Assembly: GCF_001907235.1 (NCBI RefSeq)
Contig: NZ_MQVS01000006.1
Location: 62,001 to 126,000 of the forward strand
DNA from: Buchananella hordeovulneris
GTDB lineage: Bacteria > Actinomycetota > Actinomycetes > Actinomycetales > Actinomycetaceae
Reading direction: 5' to 3'
Length of the DNA: 64,000 bases
Both the position numbers and the translations under genes were made by a program. Of this stretch, positions 35,505-43,997 are shown piece by piece; within the stretch, counting starts at the first letter, position 1, and the number at the start of each line of letters is the position of its first letter. The notes beneath the pieces were generated by a model. It was not told where the DNA came from. It ran no database searches and saw only the letters and a list, made by a program, of their open reading frames with translations.

Positions 35505-36518
35505 CTAATACCACCCGGATATCTGGGGCCGTCCCTGGCTGCACTGGGCCATGAACTCGTCTATCTCCGCCCGGGTGGGGCAGGTGGCGGGCCCCTGGCG
35601 GGTGGCCGTCAACGCGGCGGCCGCGTTGGCCCGCTCCGCGGCGGCAAAAATATTTTGCCCGTCCATCAAAGCGGCCACCAGCACGCCCGTGTGCGCATCG
35701 CCCGCCCCGGTGGTGTCGACCGGCTCGACGGGATAGGCGGGAACGGTCACCGACCCACCGTTGCCGGTGCGCAGAATCTCGCACCCGTGTTCGCCGGTGC
35801 GGCGCACCACCAACCGGTTGGGGGCAAGTAACTGTCCCAGCTCGGTCCAGTCCCGCACCCCGAGCTGGTCACCGAGGAGGCGGGCCTCCCGCCGGTTCAT
35901 CGTCAAGACATCGACCCGGCTCAGCACCTTGCGCAGCACCTCTACCTCGATCTCGTTGACGATTGGCGAGGTATCCATCACCACCACCACGTCCGTGCCG
36001 ATGGTCTCCAGCCACGGTACCAGGACGGGACCCGAGGTCGGGTAGGCGAGGTCGTAGCCGGAGACGTAGAGGTAGTCGCCGGGATAGAGCCGCAGTGCCT
36101 GCAGGTCTTCGGGCTGTGGCTCGGCCTCCACCCCCAAAGTGGTGACGAAGGTGCGTTCGCCCGACGGTTCGACCAGCGCGATGCACAAGCCAGTGTCGCC
36201 GACCATCTCATCGAAGAGAGTCTCGATGCCCTCGGCGCTGAGCGCGTTGCGCACCTGCGCCGAGTTCGGGCCGGTGCCTAATGGGCTGGCGAGCGCCACC
36301 CGGGTGCCTTGCCGGGCGGCGGCCGAGACCACGTTGAAGCCTCCCCCCACCACGGTGCCGCTGGAATAGGCAATTGCGTCGGTGCCGCGATCCGGGAGCT
36401 TCAAAACTCGCATCGGCAGATCGATAACGACCGAGCCGGTGGAAACAAAACGCGGCAAAAAGCTCCCATTGTGGGCAGAGATATCTTCTTCGAGCGCTGC
36501 TTCTAGATGGGTTACCAT
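35505..36518 (-). CDS. PfkB-family carbohydrate kinase
   Basis: A 337-residue ribokinase-fold sugar kinase. GGGFNVVSAAARQG marks the substrate side, and DTTGAGDAHTG near residue 280 is the second PfkB signature with the catalytic Asp and anion hole. An N-terminal extension of about 25 residues precedes the first strand. Substrate is not identifiable; ribose, fructose phosphates, adenosine and pseudouridine are all possible in this family. GGAGG precedes the ATG. The 121-base upstream gap is AT-rich for this genome and probably carries its own promoter. It separates rnj from ftsK, which are often neighbours. Confidence 0.83.
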   Translation of the reverse strand: MVTHLEAALEEDISAHNGSFLPRFVSTGSVVIDLPMRVLKLPDRGTDAIAYSSGTVVGGGFNVVSAAARQGTRVALASPLGTGPNSAQVRNALSAEGIETLFDEMVGDTGLCIALVEPSGERTFVTTLGVEAEPQPEDLQALRLYPGDYLYVSGYDLAYPTSGPVLVPWLETIGTDVVVVMDTSPIVNEIEVEVLRKVLSRVDVLTMNRREARLLGDQLGVRDWTELGQLLAPNRLVVRRTGEHGCEILRTGNGGSVTVPAYPVEPVDTTGAGDAHTGVLVAALMDGQNIFAAAERANAAAALTATRQGPATCPTRAEIDEFMAQCSQGRPQISGWY

Positions 36519-36639
36519 CCGTCCTCCTTGACGGCGGAAGTCGATACAACAATTAACGAGGGAGCAGTCTCGCGCCGATTCGTCGAGTATCAGTGCAAGT
36601 TCTTACATCATATAACGCGGTCCAGCACCTCGCCCAGTT

Positions 36640-38319
36640 TCAGGCATCGACGACCACCGGCACGATCATCGGTCGCCGTTTCAGCTGGCGGCTAACCCAC
36701 CGGCCGAGGGACTGTCGCAGCGCCTGCTGAATTTCCCGCGTATCCCCGTTAGAGCGGTCAACCGCCTGCGCCAGCACCCGTTCTAATTCTGGCAAAATCT
36801 CGGTGAAGACGGCGTCGTCTTCGGCCATACCCCGGGCCTGGATCTGCGGACCGGCTAGCACCACTCCCCGGGCAGTATCCACGGCCGCGAATACGGTGAT
36901 AAAACCTTCCTCGCTCAAAATACGACGATCGACGAGTTCGGCCTCTGAGATTTCCCCGACCGACGAACCGTCCACGTAGATGTGTCCGCAGGGCACCGCC
37001 CCCACGATCTGCGCCTTGCCGTCCCGCACGTCCACCACCACGCCGTCCTCGGCCAGCATGACCCGCTCGGCGCTGATCCCGGTCTGGACCGCCAGCGCCC
37101 CATTGGCCACCAGGTGCCGAATCTCGCCGTGCACTGGCATCACGTTCTTGGGCTGGACGATGTTGTAGCAGTACAACAGCTCTCCCGCCGAGGCGTGCCC
37201 CGACACGTGGACTCGCGCGTTGGCCTGGTGCACCACCTTCGCGCCCAGCCGGGTCAACCCGTTGATGACGCGGTACACCGAGTTCTCGTTGCCCGGAATG
37301 AGGGAGGAAGCGAAGATGACGGTGTCGCCCGCGCCGACGGCCACCTTCGGGTGGGAGGCGTTAGCGATGCGCGACAGGGCCGCCATCGGCTCACCCTGGG
37401 ATCCCGTGGCCACGTACACCCGCCGCTCGACGGGCAGCTCGTTAACGGTGCGCAAGTCAGACAAGACACCGGCGGGAATCTCCAGGTAGCCGCGCTCGGC
37501 CGCGATAGCCATGTTGCGTTCCATGGAGCGGCCGATTAAGGCCACCTTCCGTCCGTGCTTGGCCGCGGCGTCGAACACCTGCTGCACGCGATGCACGTGC
37601 GACGCGAAGGAGGCCACCACGATCTGTCCGCGCGCACCCGCGAAGACCGAGTCCAGGACCGGCCCGATTTCGCGCTCTGGGGTGGTAAACCCTGGCACCT
37701 CAGCGTTGGTGGAGTCCACCAGGAAGATATCTACACCCTCTTCCCCGAGCCGCGCGAACGCCCGCAGGTCGGTGATGCGTCCATCCAGGGGCAGCTGGTC
37801 CATCTTGAAGTCCCCGGTGATTAGGGCCGTGGCCGCCCTGGTGCGGAGCATGACGGCCAACGCGTCGGGGATGGAATGGTTGACGGCGACGAACTCGCAG
37901 TCAAAGGGCCCCAAGGTGAGCCGCTCACCCTCCACCACGGTGCGGGTGGGCGGGGTGACCCGGTGCTCGGCCAGCTTGGGAGCGACAAAAGCAAGGGTCA
38001 GCTCCGAGCCAATGATGGGGATATCGGCGCGCAGGCGCAGCAGGTAGGGCACCGCCCCGATGTGATCCTCGTGTCCGTGGGTCAGGACGATGCCGACGAC
38101 GTCGTCCATCCGCTTTTCGATGTAGCTGTAGTCGGGCAGGATGAGGTCCACGCCCGGCTGGGAGTCTTCGGGGAAGAGCACCCCGCAGTCAACGATCAGC
38201 AGCTTGCCGTCGACCTCGAAGACCGTCATGTTGCGCCCCACCTCGCCCAGACCGCCGAGGGGCACGATGCGGAGGGTGTTTTCGGGCAGGGGCGGAGGGG
38301 TGCGCAAAGTCTTCATCAC
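36640..38319 (-). CDS. rnj: Ribonuclease J
   Basis: A 559-residue metallo-beta-lactamase-fold 5'-3' exo/endoribonuclease central to RNA decay. The zinc motif HGHEDH is at residues 81-86, followed by the beta-CASP domain and the C-terminal domain typical of RNase J. GTG at 38319 is followed at once by ATG; either could initiate. It lies 18 bases downstream of dapA, the conserved dapA-rnj arrangement of actinobacteria. Confidence 0.95.
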   Translation of the reverse strand: MMKTLRTPPPLPENTLRIVPLGGLGEVGRNMTVFEVDGKLLIVDCGVLFPEDSQPGVDLILPDYSYIEKRMDDVVGIVLTHGHEDHIGAVPYLLRLRADIPIIGSELTLAFVAPKLAEHRVTPPTRTVVEGERLTLGPFDCEFVAVNHSIPDALAVMLRTRAATALITGDFKMDQLPLDGRITDLRAFARLGEEGVDIFLVDSTNAEVPGFTTPEREIGPVLDSVFAGARGQIVVASFASHVHRVQQVFDAAAKHGRKVALIGRSMERNMAIAAERGYLEIPAGVLSDLRTVNELPVERRVYVATGSQGEPMAALSRIANASHPKVAVGAGDTVIFASSLIPGNENSVYRVINGLTRLGAKVVHQANARVHVSGHASAGELLYCYNIVQPKNVMPVHGEIRHLVANGALAVQTGISAERVMLAEDGVVVDVRDGKAQIVGAVPCGHIYVDGSSVGEISEAELVDRRILSEEGFITVFAAVDTARGVVLAGPQIQARGMAEDDAVFTEILPELERVLAQAVDRSNGDTREIQQALRQSLGRWVSRQLKRRPMIVPVVVDA

Positions 38320-38337
38320 GGCCCCATTGTGGCAAAT

Positions 38338-39231
38338 TCAGAGCAGAGCGTGGCTACGCAACACCGCAGCAAGCTGGTCTACGTCTGTGGCAGGCGCCGA
38401 CACCAGCGGCAGTCGCAGGGTCGGGGTGGGCAGGTGCCCCTGCAGGTGCAGCGCATGCTTGGCCATAACGGCGCCCTGCCCGCTGCCCATGATGGCGCCG
38501 ACAACATCGCGCAGCTCGTAGGCGATCTGCCGCGCCCCCGCCAGGTCTCCCGCGTCGACTTCGCGCACCATTGCCCGATACTGCGCCGCCGCCACGTGCC
38601 CGACCACCGAGACGATCCCTGCCGCCCCGTGGGCGAGCCACGCGAAGTTCAGCCCATCGTCACCGGAGTAGAACTCCAGACCGGTGCGGGCCATTGCCTC
38701 AAAGCCGTGCGCCACATTGCCGGTGGCGTCCTTGACGGCCATGACCGGTTCGAGGGCCGCCAGGCGATCCATGGTGGCGTCCTCCAGCCGCACCCCCGTG
38801 CGGCCGGGAATGTCGTACAGCATCGTGGGCAGGTCAGCGGCCGCGATAACGGCGGACATGTGCTGGAAGACCCCTTCCTGGCTGGGGCGGTTGTAGTACG
38901 GCGGCAAGACGAGCAAACCGTGCGCGCCGGACCGCTTGGCCCCCTGCGCGATGCGCACCGCGTGCGCCGTGTCGTTGGACCCCGCCCCGCAGGTAATGAA
39001 GGCCCGCTGCCCCACGGCCTCAACCACGGCGGCGACCAGGGCGTCCTTCTCCGGTTGGTGCGTGGTGGGGCTCTCCCCCGTGGTGCCGTTCAGCACCAGG
39101 CCGTCACAGCCCAGGTCCACCAGGTGGGTGGCCAGCGTCTGGGCGGTGGCGATGTCCACGCTGCCGTCGGCGTGAAAAGGCGTCACCATGGCCACCACGA
39201 CGGAACCGAATACCCGCTTTAGCTCGCTCAT
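38338..39231 (-). CDS. dapA: 4-hydroxy-tetrahydrodipicolinate synthase
   Basis: A 297-residue aldolase condensing pyruvate with aspartate semialdehyde, the entry step of diaminopimelate/lysine synthesis. GTTGE is the carboxylate-binding motif, YYNRPSQEG carries the catalytic Tyr, and the Schiff-base Lys lies in AVKDATGN. ATG 39231 gives the family N-terminus. No strong ribosome site is visible. It leads the dapA-rnj pair. Confidence 0.95.
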   Translation of the reverse strand: MSELKRVFGSVVVAMVTPFHADGSVDIATAQTLATHLVDLGCDGLVLNGTTGESPTTHQPEKDALVAAVVEAVGQRAFITCGAGSNDTAHAVRIAQGAKRSGAHGLLVLPPYYNRPSQEGVFQHMSAVIAAADLPTMLYDIPGRTGVRLEDATMDRLAALEPVMAVKDATGNVAHGFEAMARTGLEFYSGDDGLNFAWLAHGAAGIVSVVGHVAAAQYRAMVREVDAGDLAGARQIAYELRDVVGAIMGSGQGAVMAKHALHLQGHLPTPTLRLPLVSAPATDVDQLAAVLRSHALL

Positions 39232-39319
39232 GGGAAAACCGTAGTGGCCGCGCTGACTTTTCAACGCGCCGCACACCGGTTGTTTCGCCCCTCGGACACT
39301 TGCCCCCTATGGTGGGCGC

Positions 39320-39898
39320 ATGCAGCAGCAGACCTCTTTCGTCCGGCCCGCCCGCCCCGGTGATCTGACCCCCGTTGCCGACCTGCACGCCGCCTACCTG
39401 GCGTGGCTCAGCCAGGTCAGCGACCAACCACTGGCCCCGTTCCGGCTGCTGCCCCCGGGCAGCGGGGCCGCGGCCACCACCGGCTTCGCTGCCGCCCGGG
39501 CCGACCAAACCCCGGGCACCCATCTGTTGGTGGCCACCGAGGCGGACCAAGTAGTCGGGTTCGCCCTGGCTGTGTCCGTGGCCAACGCCCCTGCCACTGC
39601 CGCCCCTGCACCAGACAGCTCCCCGCTCGTGGCCCTCGCCCAGGGCGCGCCCACCGAACTGGCCTACCTGGTGGTCAGCCCCGCGGCCGGGCCGGGGCAC
39701 GGGGAGCGACTCCTGGCAGCGCTGACCGACGTCTGCCGCGCCGAGGAACTGGCGACGCTGCGGGCCTGGGTGCCCGCCCCCGACACCGCTTTGGCGGGAC
39801 TGCTGACGGCCGCCGGCTTCGCCGAGACGGGGGTGGCGGTGCGTTTTGCCGACGCCCCCACTCCCCTGCGCGCCCACCTGTACGTCACCCGTCTTTAG
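39320..39898 (+). CDS. GNAT-family N-acetyltransferase
   Basis: A 192-residue GNAT-fold acetyltransferase. Motif A is AYLVVSPAAGPGHGERLLAAL, with the GxGxG-like acetyl-CoA loop written as PGHGE. FVRPARPGDLTPVADLH at the N-terminus is the usual beta1-alpha1 start. An Ala/Pro-rich insertion at about residues 90-110 is variable. The substrate is unknown, and the gene stands alone on the plus strand, converging with the hydrolase gene 4 bases away. Confidence 0.78.
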   Translation: MQQQTSFVRPARPGDLTPVADLHAAYLAWLSQVSDQPLAPFRLLPPGSGAAATTGFAAARADQTPGTHLLVATEADQVVGFALAVSVANAPATAAPAPDSSPLVALAQGAPTELAYLVVSPAAGPGHGERLLAALTDVCRAEELATLRAWVPAPDTALAGLLTAAGFAETGVAVRFADAPTPLRAHLYVTRL

Positions 39899-39902
39899 CC
39901 GC

Positions 39903-41513
39903 CTACTGCCAAAAGTCCACGCCCCGCACCTCTACCGGCAACCCATCACTGCGCAGGCGCACCTGCGTGATCGTGCCGGCGCTCACCTCCGGCGGCAGCG
40001 CCACCCGGATGGTCCCCAGCTGGTAGCTGCCGTTGTCGTGCTCACTGGCGCGACTGCGCAAAGCAGGATCGGTCGGCGGGACGCGCACCACGTGTTCCTG
40101 GCCGTCGCGCAGCGTCAGCGTCACCCGCAGCGCGGCACCGCCCTGCGGGTCGGTACCGGCCGGTGCCACGTGCACGGCCACTCCGCGCGCGCCCGCCACC
40201 TCCACGGCGGCAATCGCGTCCGTCAGGTGAGCCACGGGGGTAACTATCTGCACCACCCCCTGCTCCGGTTCGGGGCAGGCGTCAGCCACCGGCTCCGGGT
40301 TCATCGGGTCAACGTGGCGGCACACCTGCGCCGTCCCGGCCGCCGCAGCCGCCAGGTCCGCGGGCGCCAACCGCGCCGTGGCCTGCGGGGTGGCGGCCAG
40401 CCAGTGCGCGGGCAGCCCGGCCACCGTGGCGGGCAGCTCCTGGTCGGCCCGCACCGGCAGCTGCGTATCTGCCCCCAGCAGGTGGGCCCCCAACCAGTCC
40501 AGGCTCACCTCGGTCAGTACCCGCTCGTGGGTCGCCGCATCCGGACACTCCAGCAGGTCACAGCCGCGCCGATCGTCCCCCAGCGCGGCGCTCGCGGCGG
40601 GGTTTACCAGGAGGTGTCCGAGGCCGGGCAGGGCCACCACGGCGGCGCTGTGCTGCCGCTCCTGTCCCAGGTAGTGGCCGAGCCACAGGTTGGCTGACGG
40701 GCCGACGTCGGCGTCGGCCAGCCCGACCACCGCCAGGTAGGGCACCGCGGCCGGGGCCGGCGAGATGCTCTCCAGGTCGAAGGTGTCGTAGGCGGGGGCG
40801 TAGGCGAGTACCGCCCGCAGGTTGTCTGGCCCGAAAAGCTGCTGAGCGGATTCGACGACGGTGCCCGAGCGGGAGTGGGTCACCAGGCCCACCCGGCGCA
40901 GATCCAGGGGCGCCACGCGCTCCACCCCAAGCTCGGCGGCGGCGGTCGGCCGGGTGATCGCTTCCAGCAACTGCTGCACGCTGGCGCGCCACAGGCGGTG
41001 TTGGTCGTAGGGCACGGTGAGGTCGCTGCCCACGAAGATGCCCCCCATGTCGGGGATGAGCACCGTGTAGCCCGCGCTCGCCAGGGCCTGGCCCAGGTAC
41101 GTCATGCCACGGTCGAAACGTAGCTCGGTGGCGCCGTCGGCGCACGGGTAGGCGAAGGTCTGGTCGCTGCAGTTGGGGGCCCGCAGGTGGGAGACGACGA
41201 TCACGGGGGTGGGACCGCTCGCCTGGCGCGGGGTCACGATCACCCCACGCACCGGCGCTGCGTACTGCCCGGCGGTCACGTTGCCGAGGTCCAGGTCGAT
41301 GATGGTGGACTGGCCGTCAGCGCTGGCTTGCGCGCTGGGGGGTGCCAGCACGCGGTCGGCGGGGGCGTGCGGACCGTCCGCCCCTGCCGTCTCGACCGGC
41401 GGGCTCGTGGTAGGGCCCGCACTCGCCGTCGGCGGGGCGGGGGACGCGCAGGCCCCGAGCGGCGCGCACACCAGCGCCAGAGCGGCGAGCCAATAGCTAC
41501 CCGACAGCCTCAT
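39903..41513 (-). CDS. Exported alpha/beta-hydrolase lipoprotein
   Basis: A 536-residue lipoprotein with lipobox LGAC (Cys22) and a long Pro/Thr-rich linker. The alpha/beta-hydrolase core has VIVVSHLRAPNC as oxyanion region, the nucleophile elbow THSRSGT and a likely catalytic His in LPGLGHLL. The C-terminal 130 residues form a beta-rich domain without a known family name. It resembles platelet-activating-factor-acetylhydrolase or dienelactone-hydrolase-like secreted esterases, but the substrate is unknown. Lack of neighbours on the same strand suggests a single-gene unit. Confidence 0.72.
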   Translation of the reverse strand: MRLSGSYWLAALALVCAPLGACASPAPPTASAGPTTSPPVETAGADGPHAPADRVLAPPSAQASADGQSTIIDLDLGNVTAGQYAAPVRGVIVTPRQASGPTPVIVVSHLRAPNCSDQTFAYPCADGATELRFDRGMTYLGQALASAGYTVLIPDMGGIFVGSDLTVPYDQHRLWRASVQQLLEAITRPTAAAELGVERVAPLDLRRVGLVTHSRSGTVVESAQQLFGPDNLRAVLAYAPAYDTFDLESISPAPAAVPYLAVVGLADADVGPSANLWLGHYLGQERQHSAAVVALPGLGHLLVNPAASAALGDDRRGCDLLECPDAATHERVLTEVSLDWLGAHLLGADTQLPVRADQELPATVAGLPAHWLAATPQATARLAPADLAAAAAGTAQVCRHVDPMNPEPVADACPEPEQGVVQIVTPVAHLTDAIAAVEVAGARGVAVHVAPAGTDPQGGAALRVTLTLRDGQEHVVRVPPTDPALRSRASEHDNGSYQLGTIRVALPPEVSAGTITQVRLRSDGLPVEVRGVDFWQ

Positions 41514-41630
41514 TCGTTTCTCCTCACTTCCGTGCCCCCACGCCCGAGGCCAAAGCTCCAGACCGCACGCCCCGTGCCGGTCTGCGTCGTGGTGCAGGTG
41601 AAAAGCTACCGCGGGGCTGCACCCCGGCCG

Positions 41631-42617
41631 TCACCAGTTGGCGTGGACGTGCGCCCGGATGCGTTCGTCGTAGATACGCTCCAGGGCGGCGAGCTGCGGC
41701 TGGGTCAGCGGCGCGAGCGAGCCCGCCAACGCATTGGCCCGCGCCTGTTCCGGGTTGCGCGCCCCGGGGATAACGACGCTCACACCGGGCTGATCGACAA
41801 TCCACCGCAGCGCGAACTGCGCCGTTGACGCCCCCGGCGGCGTCAACGCGGCGACCTCGCGTGCCGCGGCCACGCCGACGTCGTAGGGCACCCCGGAGAA
41901 GGTCTCGCCCTTGTCGAAGGCCTCGCCGTGGCGGTTGTAGGTGCGGTGGTCGGAGGGGGCGAACTGGGTCGACTCGTCGTACTTGCCCGACAGGAGGCCG
42001 GAGGCCAGGGGGACGCGGGCGATGATGCCGACCCCGGCTGCCGCGGCGGCGGGCAGCACCCGTTCCAGGGGCTTGTGCCGGAACGCGTTGAGGATGATCT
42101 GGACGCTCGCCACGTTGGGGCGGGCGATCGCGGTCAGGGCCTCCTCGACGGTCTCGACGGAGACGCCGTAGGCCTTGATGCGTCCCTCCTCGACCAGCGC
42201 GTCGAGCTCGTCGTAGACGGCATCGGTGCGGTAGACCGGCGTCGGCGGGCAGTGCAGTTGGACGAGGTCCAGGGTGTCGACGCCCAGGTTGGCGCGGGAG
42301 CGGTCGTTCCAGGCGCGGAAGTTGGTGCCGTTGTATTCCTCCGCCACGTGCGGGTTGGCACGCCGCCCCATCTTGGTCGCCACCGTGAGGCCGTCGGCAC
42401 CGCGCTCGCGCAGGAACCGCCCGACCAGCTGCTCGCTACGGCCGTCGCCGTAGACGTCGGCGGTGTCGAGGAAGGTGACCCCGGCGTCCACCGCCGCATG
42501 CAGGGTGGCCAGCGCGTGCTCCTCGCTCACCTCGCCCCAGTCCCCGCCGAGCTGCCAGCAGCCCAACCCGATGACCGATGTGTTGAGCCCGAGCCGTTCC
42601 ATACGCCGTTGTTCCAT
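41631..42617 (-). CDS. Aldo/keto reductase
   Basis: A 328-residue NADPH-dependent reductase of the AKR superfamily, with the catalytic tetrad Asp51, Tyr56, Lys82 and His122 intact. The fold is a TIM barrel, and the C-terminal VVIPGARNPEQARANA is the cofactor-phosphate binding region. Overall pattern resembles YhdN/Tas-like AKRs acting on small aldehydes. ATGs exist at 42617 and 42602. A palindrome 17 bases upstream may be an operator. It borders the transposase-like remnants. Confidence 0.9.
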   Translation of the reverse strand: MEQRRMERLGLNTSVIGLGCWQLGGDWGEVSEEHALATLHAAVDAGVTFLDTADVYGDGRSEQLVGRFLRERGADGLTVATKMGRRANPHVAEEYNGTNFRAWNDRSRANLGVDTLDLVQLHCPPTPVYRTDAVYDELDALVEEGRIKAYGVSVETVEEALTAIARPNVASVQIILNAFRHKPLERVLPAAAAAGVGIIARVPLASGLLSGKYDESTQFAPSDHRTYNRHGEAFDKGETFSGVPYDVGVAAAREVAALTPPGASTAQFALRWIVDQPGVSVVIPGARNPEQARANALAGSLAPLTQPQLAALERIYDERIRAHVHANW

Positions 42618-42633
42618 GGCCCTACCCTAGATG

Positions 42634-42647
42634 AATGCGTCCGCATT
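42634..42647. promoter_or_regulatory. Inverted repeat upstream of the aldo/keto reductase
   Basis: AATGCG, TC, CGCATT forms a 6-bp inverted repeat 17 bases before the reductase start. Size and place suit a TetR- or MerR-type operator; no regulator gene is adjacent. Confidence 0.4.
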
Positions 42648-42696
42648 GGTTGGTTGAGCGCGGTGGGTATGAGGGGAGGGCCTCCATAGTCGGTGC

Positions 42697-42873
42697 GTGA
42701 GCAATGACCTTGAGACTCTTCTGACTGCACTGTGCGTCGGTCTTGAAGACCGTGTCCTGCCTGCCCTTCCCGCGCGCGGGGCTCACTTCTCGCGCGTCGG
42801 CGCCACCGCTTCTGGCGCGGGCGTCGCCCTAGTTGGCCGCCAGGAGGGGACAGGCGCCATATACACCGGATAA
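42697..42873 (+). pseudogene. Remnant of an IS982-type transposase 5' end (copy 1)
   Basis: An open frame of 58 codons starting GTG. Its first 27 residues contain SNDLETLLTALCVGLEDRVL, closely resembling, from memory, the N-terminus of IS982-family transposases (a DLxTLLTALYV start). After about residue 30 the likeness stops, and the frame ends without the DDE catalytic core, so only a decayed 5' end remains. A second copy lies about 300 bases downstream. Without a database search the family name is tentative. Confidence 0.42.
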
Positions 42874-42898
42874 GGCTCCCCCATGGCCAACTAGGGCG
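42825..42898. repeat. 14-bp perfect inverted repeat with 46-nt spacer
   Basis: CGCCCTAGTTGGCC (42825-42838) and GGCCAACTAGGGCG (42885-42898) are exact reverse complements. They overlap the end of the first transposase remnant. This could be the ends of a tiny non-autonomous element, a recombination or target site, or an RNA hairpin. Confidence 0.55.
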
Positions 42899-42992
42899 GC
42901 CCCACGCCGGTGCCGCCCCCAGATGCCCGAGTCCGAGTCTGTTGGACGCGGTGGGGCTGGGGGCGTGGGTGGAGGGTCTCCAAAGTCAGTGC

Positions 42993-43295
42993 GTGAGCAG
43001 TGACCCGCAGACCCTCCTGGCAGCACCACAGGTCCTTGCCGCCCGCACAGGACAACCCGCCCCAGCAAACCCCGGCCAACGCCCCCTGACCGGGACATCT
43101 GCGCGCCTCACCGCCCGACTGCGGGCCATGGTCACCGCGATCTGGCACCCCTCAACAACCAACACCCCCCAACCGCCCACGCCCCCTAAACCCAAACGAA
43201 CTCAGCCAGCTAGGCCACGGCGCCGGCTCGGGCACTCACGGCCGAGATCTCCGCAACGTGGTGCGGGCCCCGGTGGCAGCGTCGAAGAGGAGTAG
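42993..43295 (+). pseudogene. Second, more decayed transposase-like 5' end (copy 2)
   Basis: A GTG-initiated open frame of 100 codons whose start (V-S-S-D-P-Q-T-L-L-A-A) and upstream sequence match copy 1. The remainder is Pro/Thr/Arg-rich and shows no catalytic motif. It runs antisense into the 3' end of the WD40 gene, so the tail is unlikely to be real coding sequence. I read it as a relic of the same kind of element. Confidence 0.33.
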
Positions 43296-43784
43296 CTGGC
43301 TGTCCTGGGTCAGGGCCCAGACGTGGTTACCGTCGAGGCTCCACCCGGCGCTGGCCTGAAAGTCGGGGAGGTCGAATTGCTGTGGTCTCCGCAACGTGGT
43401 GCGGGCCCCGGTGGCGACATCGAAGAGGAGCAGCTGATCGTCGTGGGTCACGGCCCAGACGTGGCCACCGTCGAGGCTCCACCCGGCGCCGGCCAGGAAG
43501 TCGGGGAGCTCAAGCCGAAGCGTCGCGTTGCCCGCCGCGTCCCAGATCACCAACGAGCCCGTCTCGTGGCCGCTGAGCAGGTGCCCACCATCGGGACTGA
43601 ACTCGACGACCTCCATGAAGCCGGCCTGCTGCACCGTGGGCTGGTCGGAGTGGATGAGCTCCTGAAGCAGCTCACCGGTGCGGGGGTCCCAGACGAGCAC
43701 CTCGGCCTCCCAGGTACCGCCCGCCACGCGGGTGCCGTCGGGCGCCCATGCCACACATCTGATCCCGGGTGGTTCATTGGTCAT
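43236..43784 (-). CDS. Short WD40-repeat protein, probably truncated
   Basis: A 182-residue protein of about four beta-propeller blades, seen in IRCVAWAPDG...VLVWDPRTGE, VEFSPDGGHLLSGHETGSLVIWD, and two near-identical C-terminal blades ending LLLFD-ATGARTTLRR. A full propeller needs six to eight blades, and there is no N-terminal effector domain. The last two blades come from a 138-bp in-frame tandem duplication. The 3' end runs into the transposase-like remnant, so this may be the surviving part of a larger gene. No ribosome site is visible before the ATG. Confidence 0.55.
   Translation of the reverse strand: MTNEPPGIRCVAWAPDGTRVAGGTWEAEVLVWDPRTGELLQELIHSDQPTVQQAGFMEVVEFSPDGGHLLSGHETGSLVIWDAAGNATLRLELPDFLAGAGWSLDGGHVWAVTHDDQLLLFDVATGARTTLRRPQQFDLPDFQASAGWSLDGNHVWALTQDSQLLLFDAATGARTTLRRSRP
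43248..43523 (-). repeat. 138-bp in-frame tandem duplication in the WD40 gene
   Basis: Copies 43248-43385 and 43386-43523 both begin TCTCCGCAACGTGGTGCGGG and differ at scattered bases. The unit is 46 codons, one propeller blade. Confidence 0.85.
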
Positions 43785-43997
43785 GGGGTCAGTCTGGCAG
43801 AGGAGCCAGCGGGCCCTGGCCCCTGGGAAATGTCCGTTTACGTGACGCGCTGGTGCAGTCGGGTAAAGCTCACGTGCAGAGATCGGTGAGGGCCAGTCCC
43901 GGGGTTCGGCTTGCTCACGGTGGGGCGGCTCGGGCGTGATCCGCCCATCCGCTGGGGGCGTCGGCGAGGAGCTGTGGCAGCACCTCGCCCACCGAAT

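Larger units (their letters stand above)
42659..43027. repeat. Two degenerate direct repeats about 290 bp apart
   Basis: The segments 42659-42730 and 42946-43027 are diverged copies of one sequence. Best conserved are the stretch around CTCCAWAGTCRGTGC and the following GTGAGCARTGACC. Each copy ends in the start of an open frame beginning V-S-(N/S)-D. Confidence 0.6.

Noticed and set aside
42738-42752. CGGTCTTGAAGACCG resembles the anticodon arm of tRNA-Ser(UGA).
   Set aside because: No acceptor stem, D-arm or T-loop (GGTTCRA) is present around it; it is just a 7-bp palindrome inside the transposase-like remnant.
42891-43148. Minus-strand open frames across the remnant region as real small genes.
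   Set aside because: They share the repeated sequence only because of the DNA repeat; no ribosome site, no motif, and the plus-strand reading matches a transposase start better.
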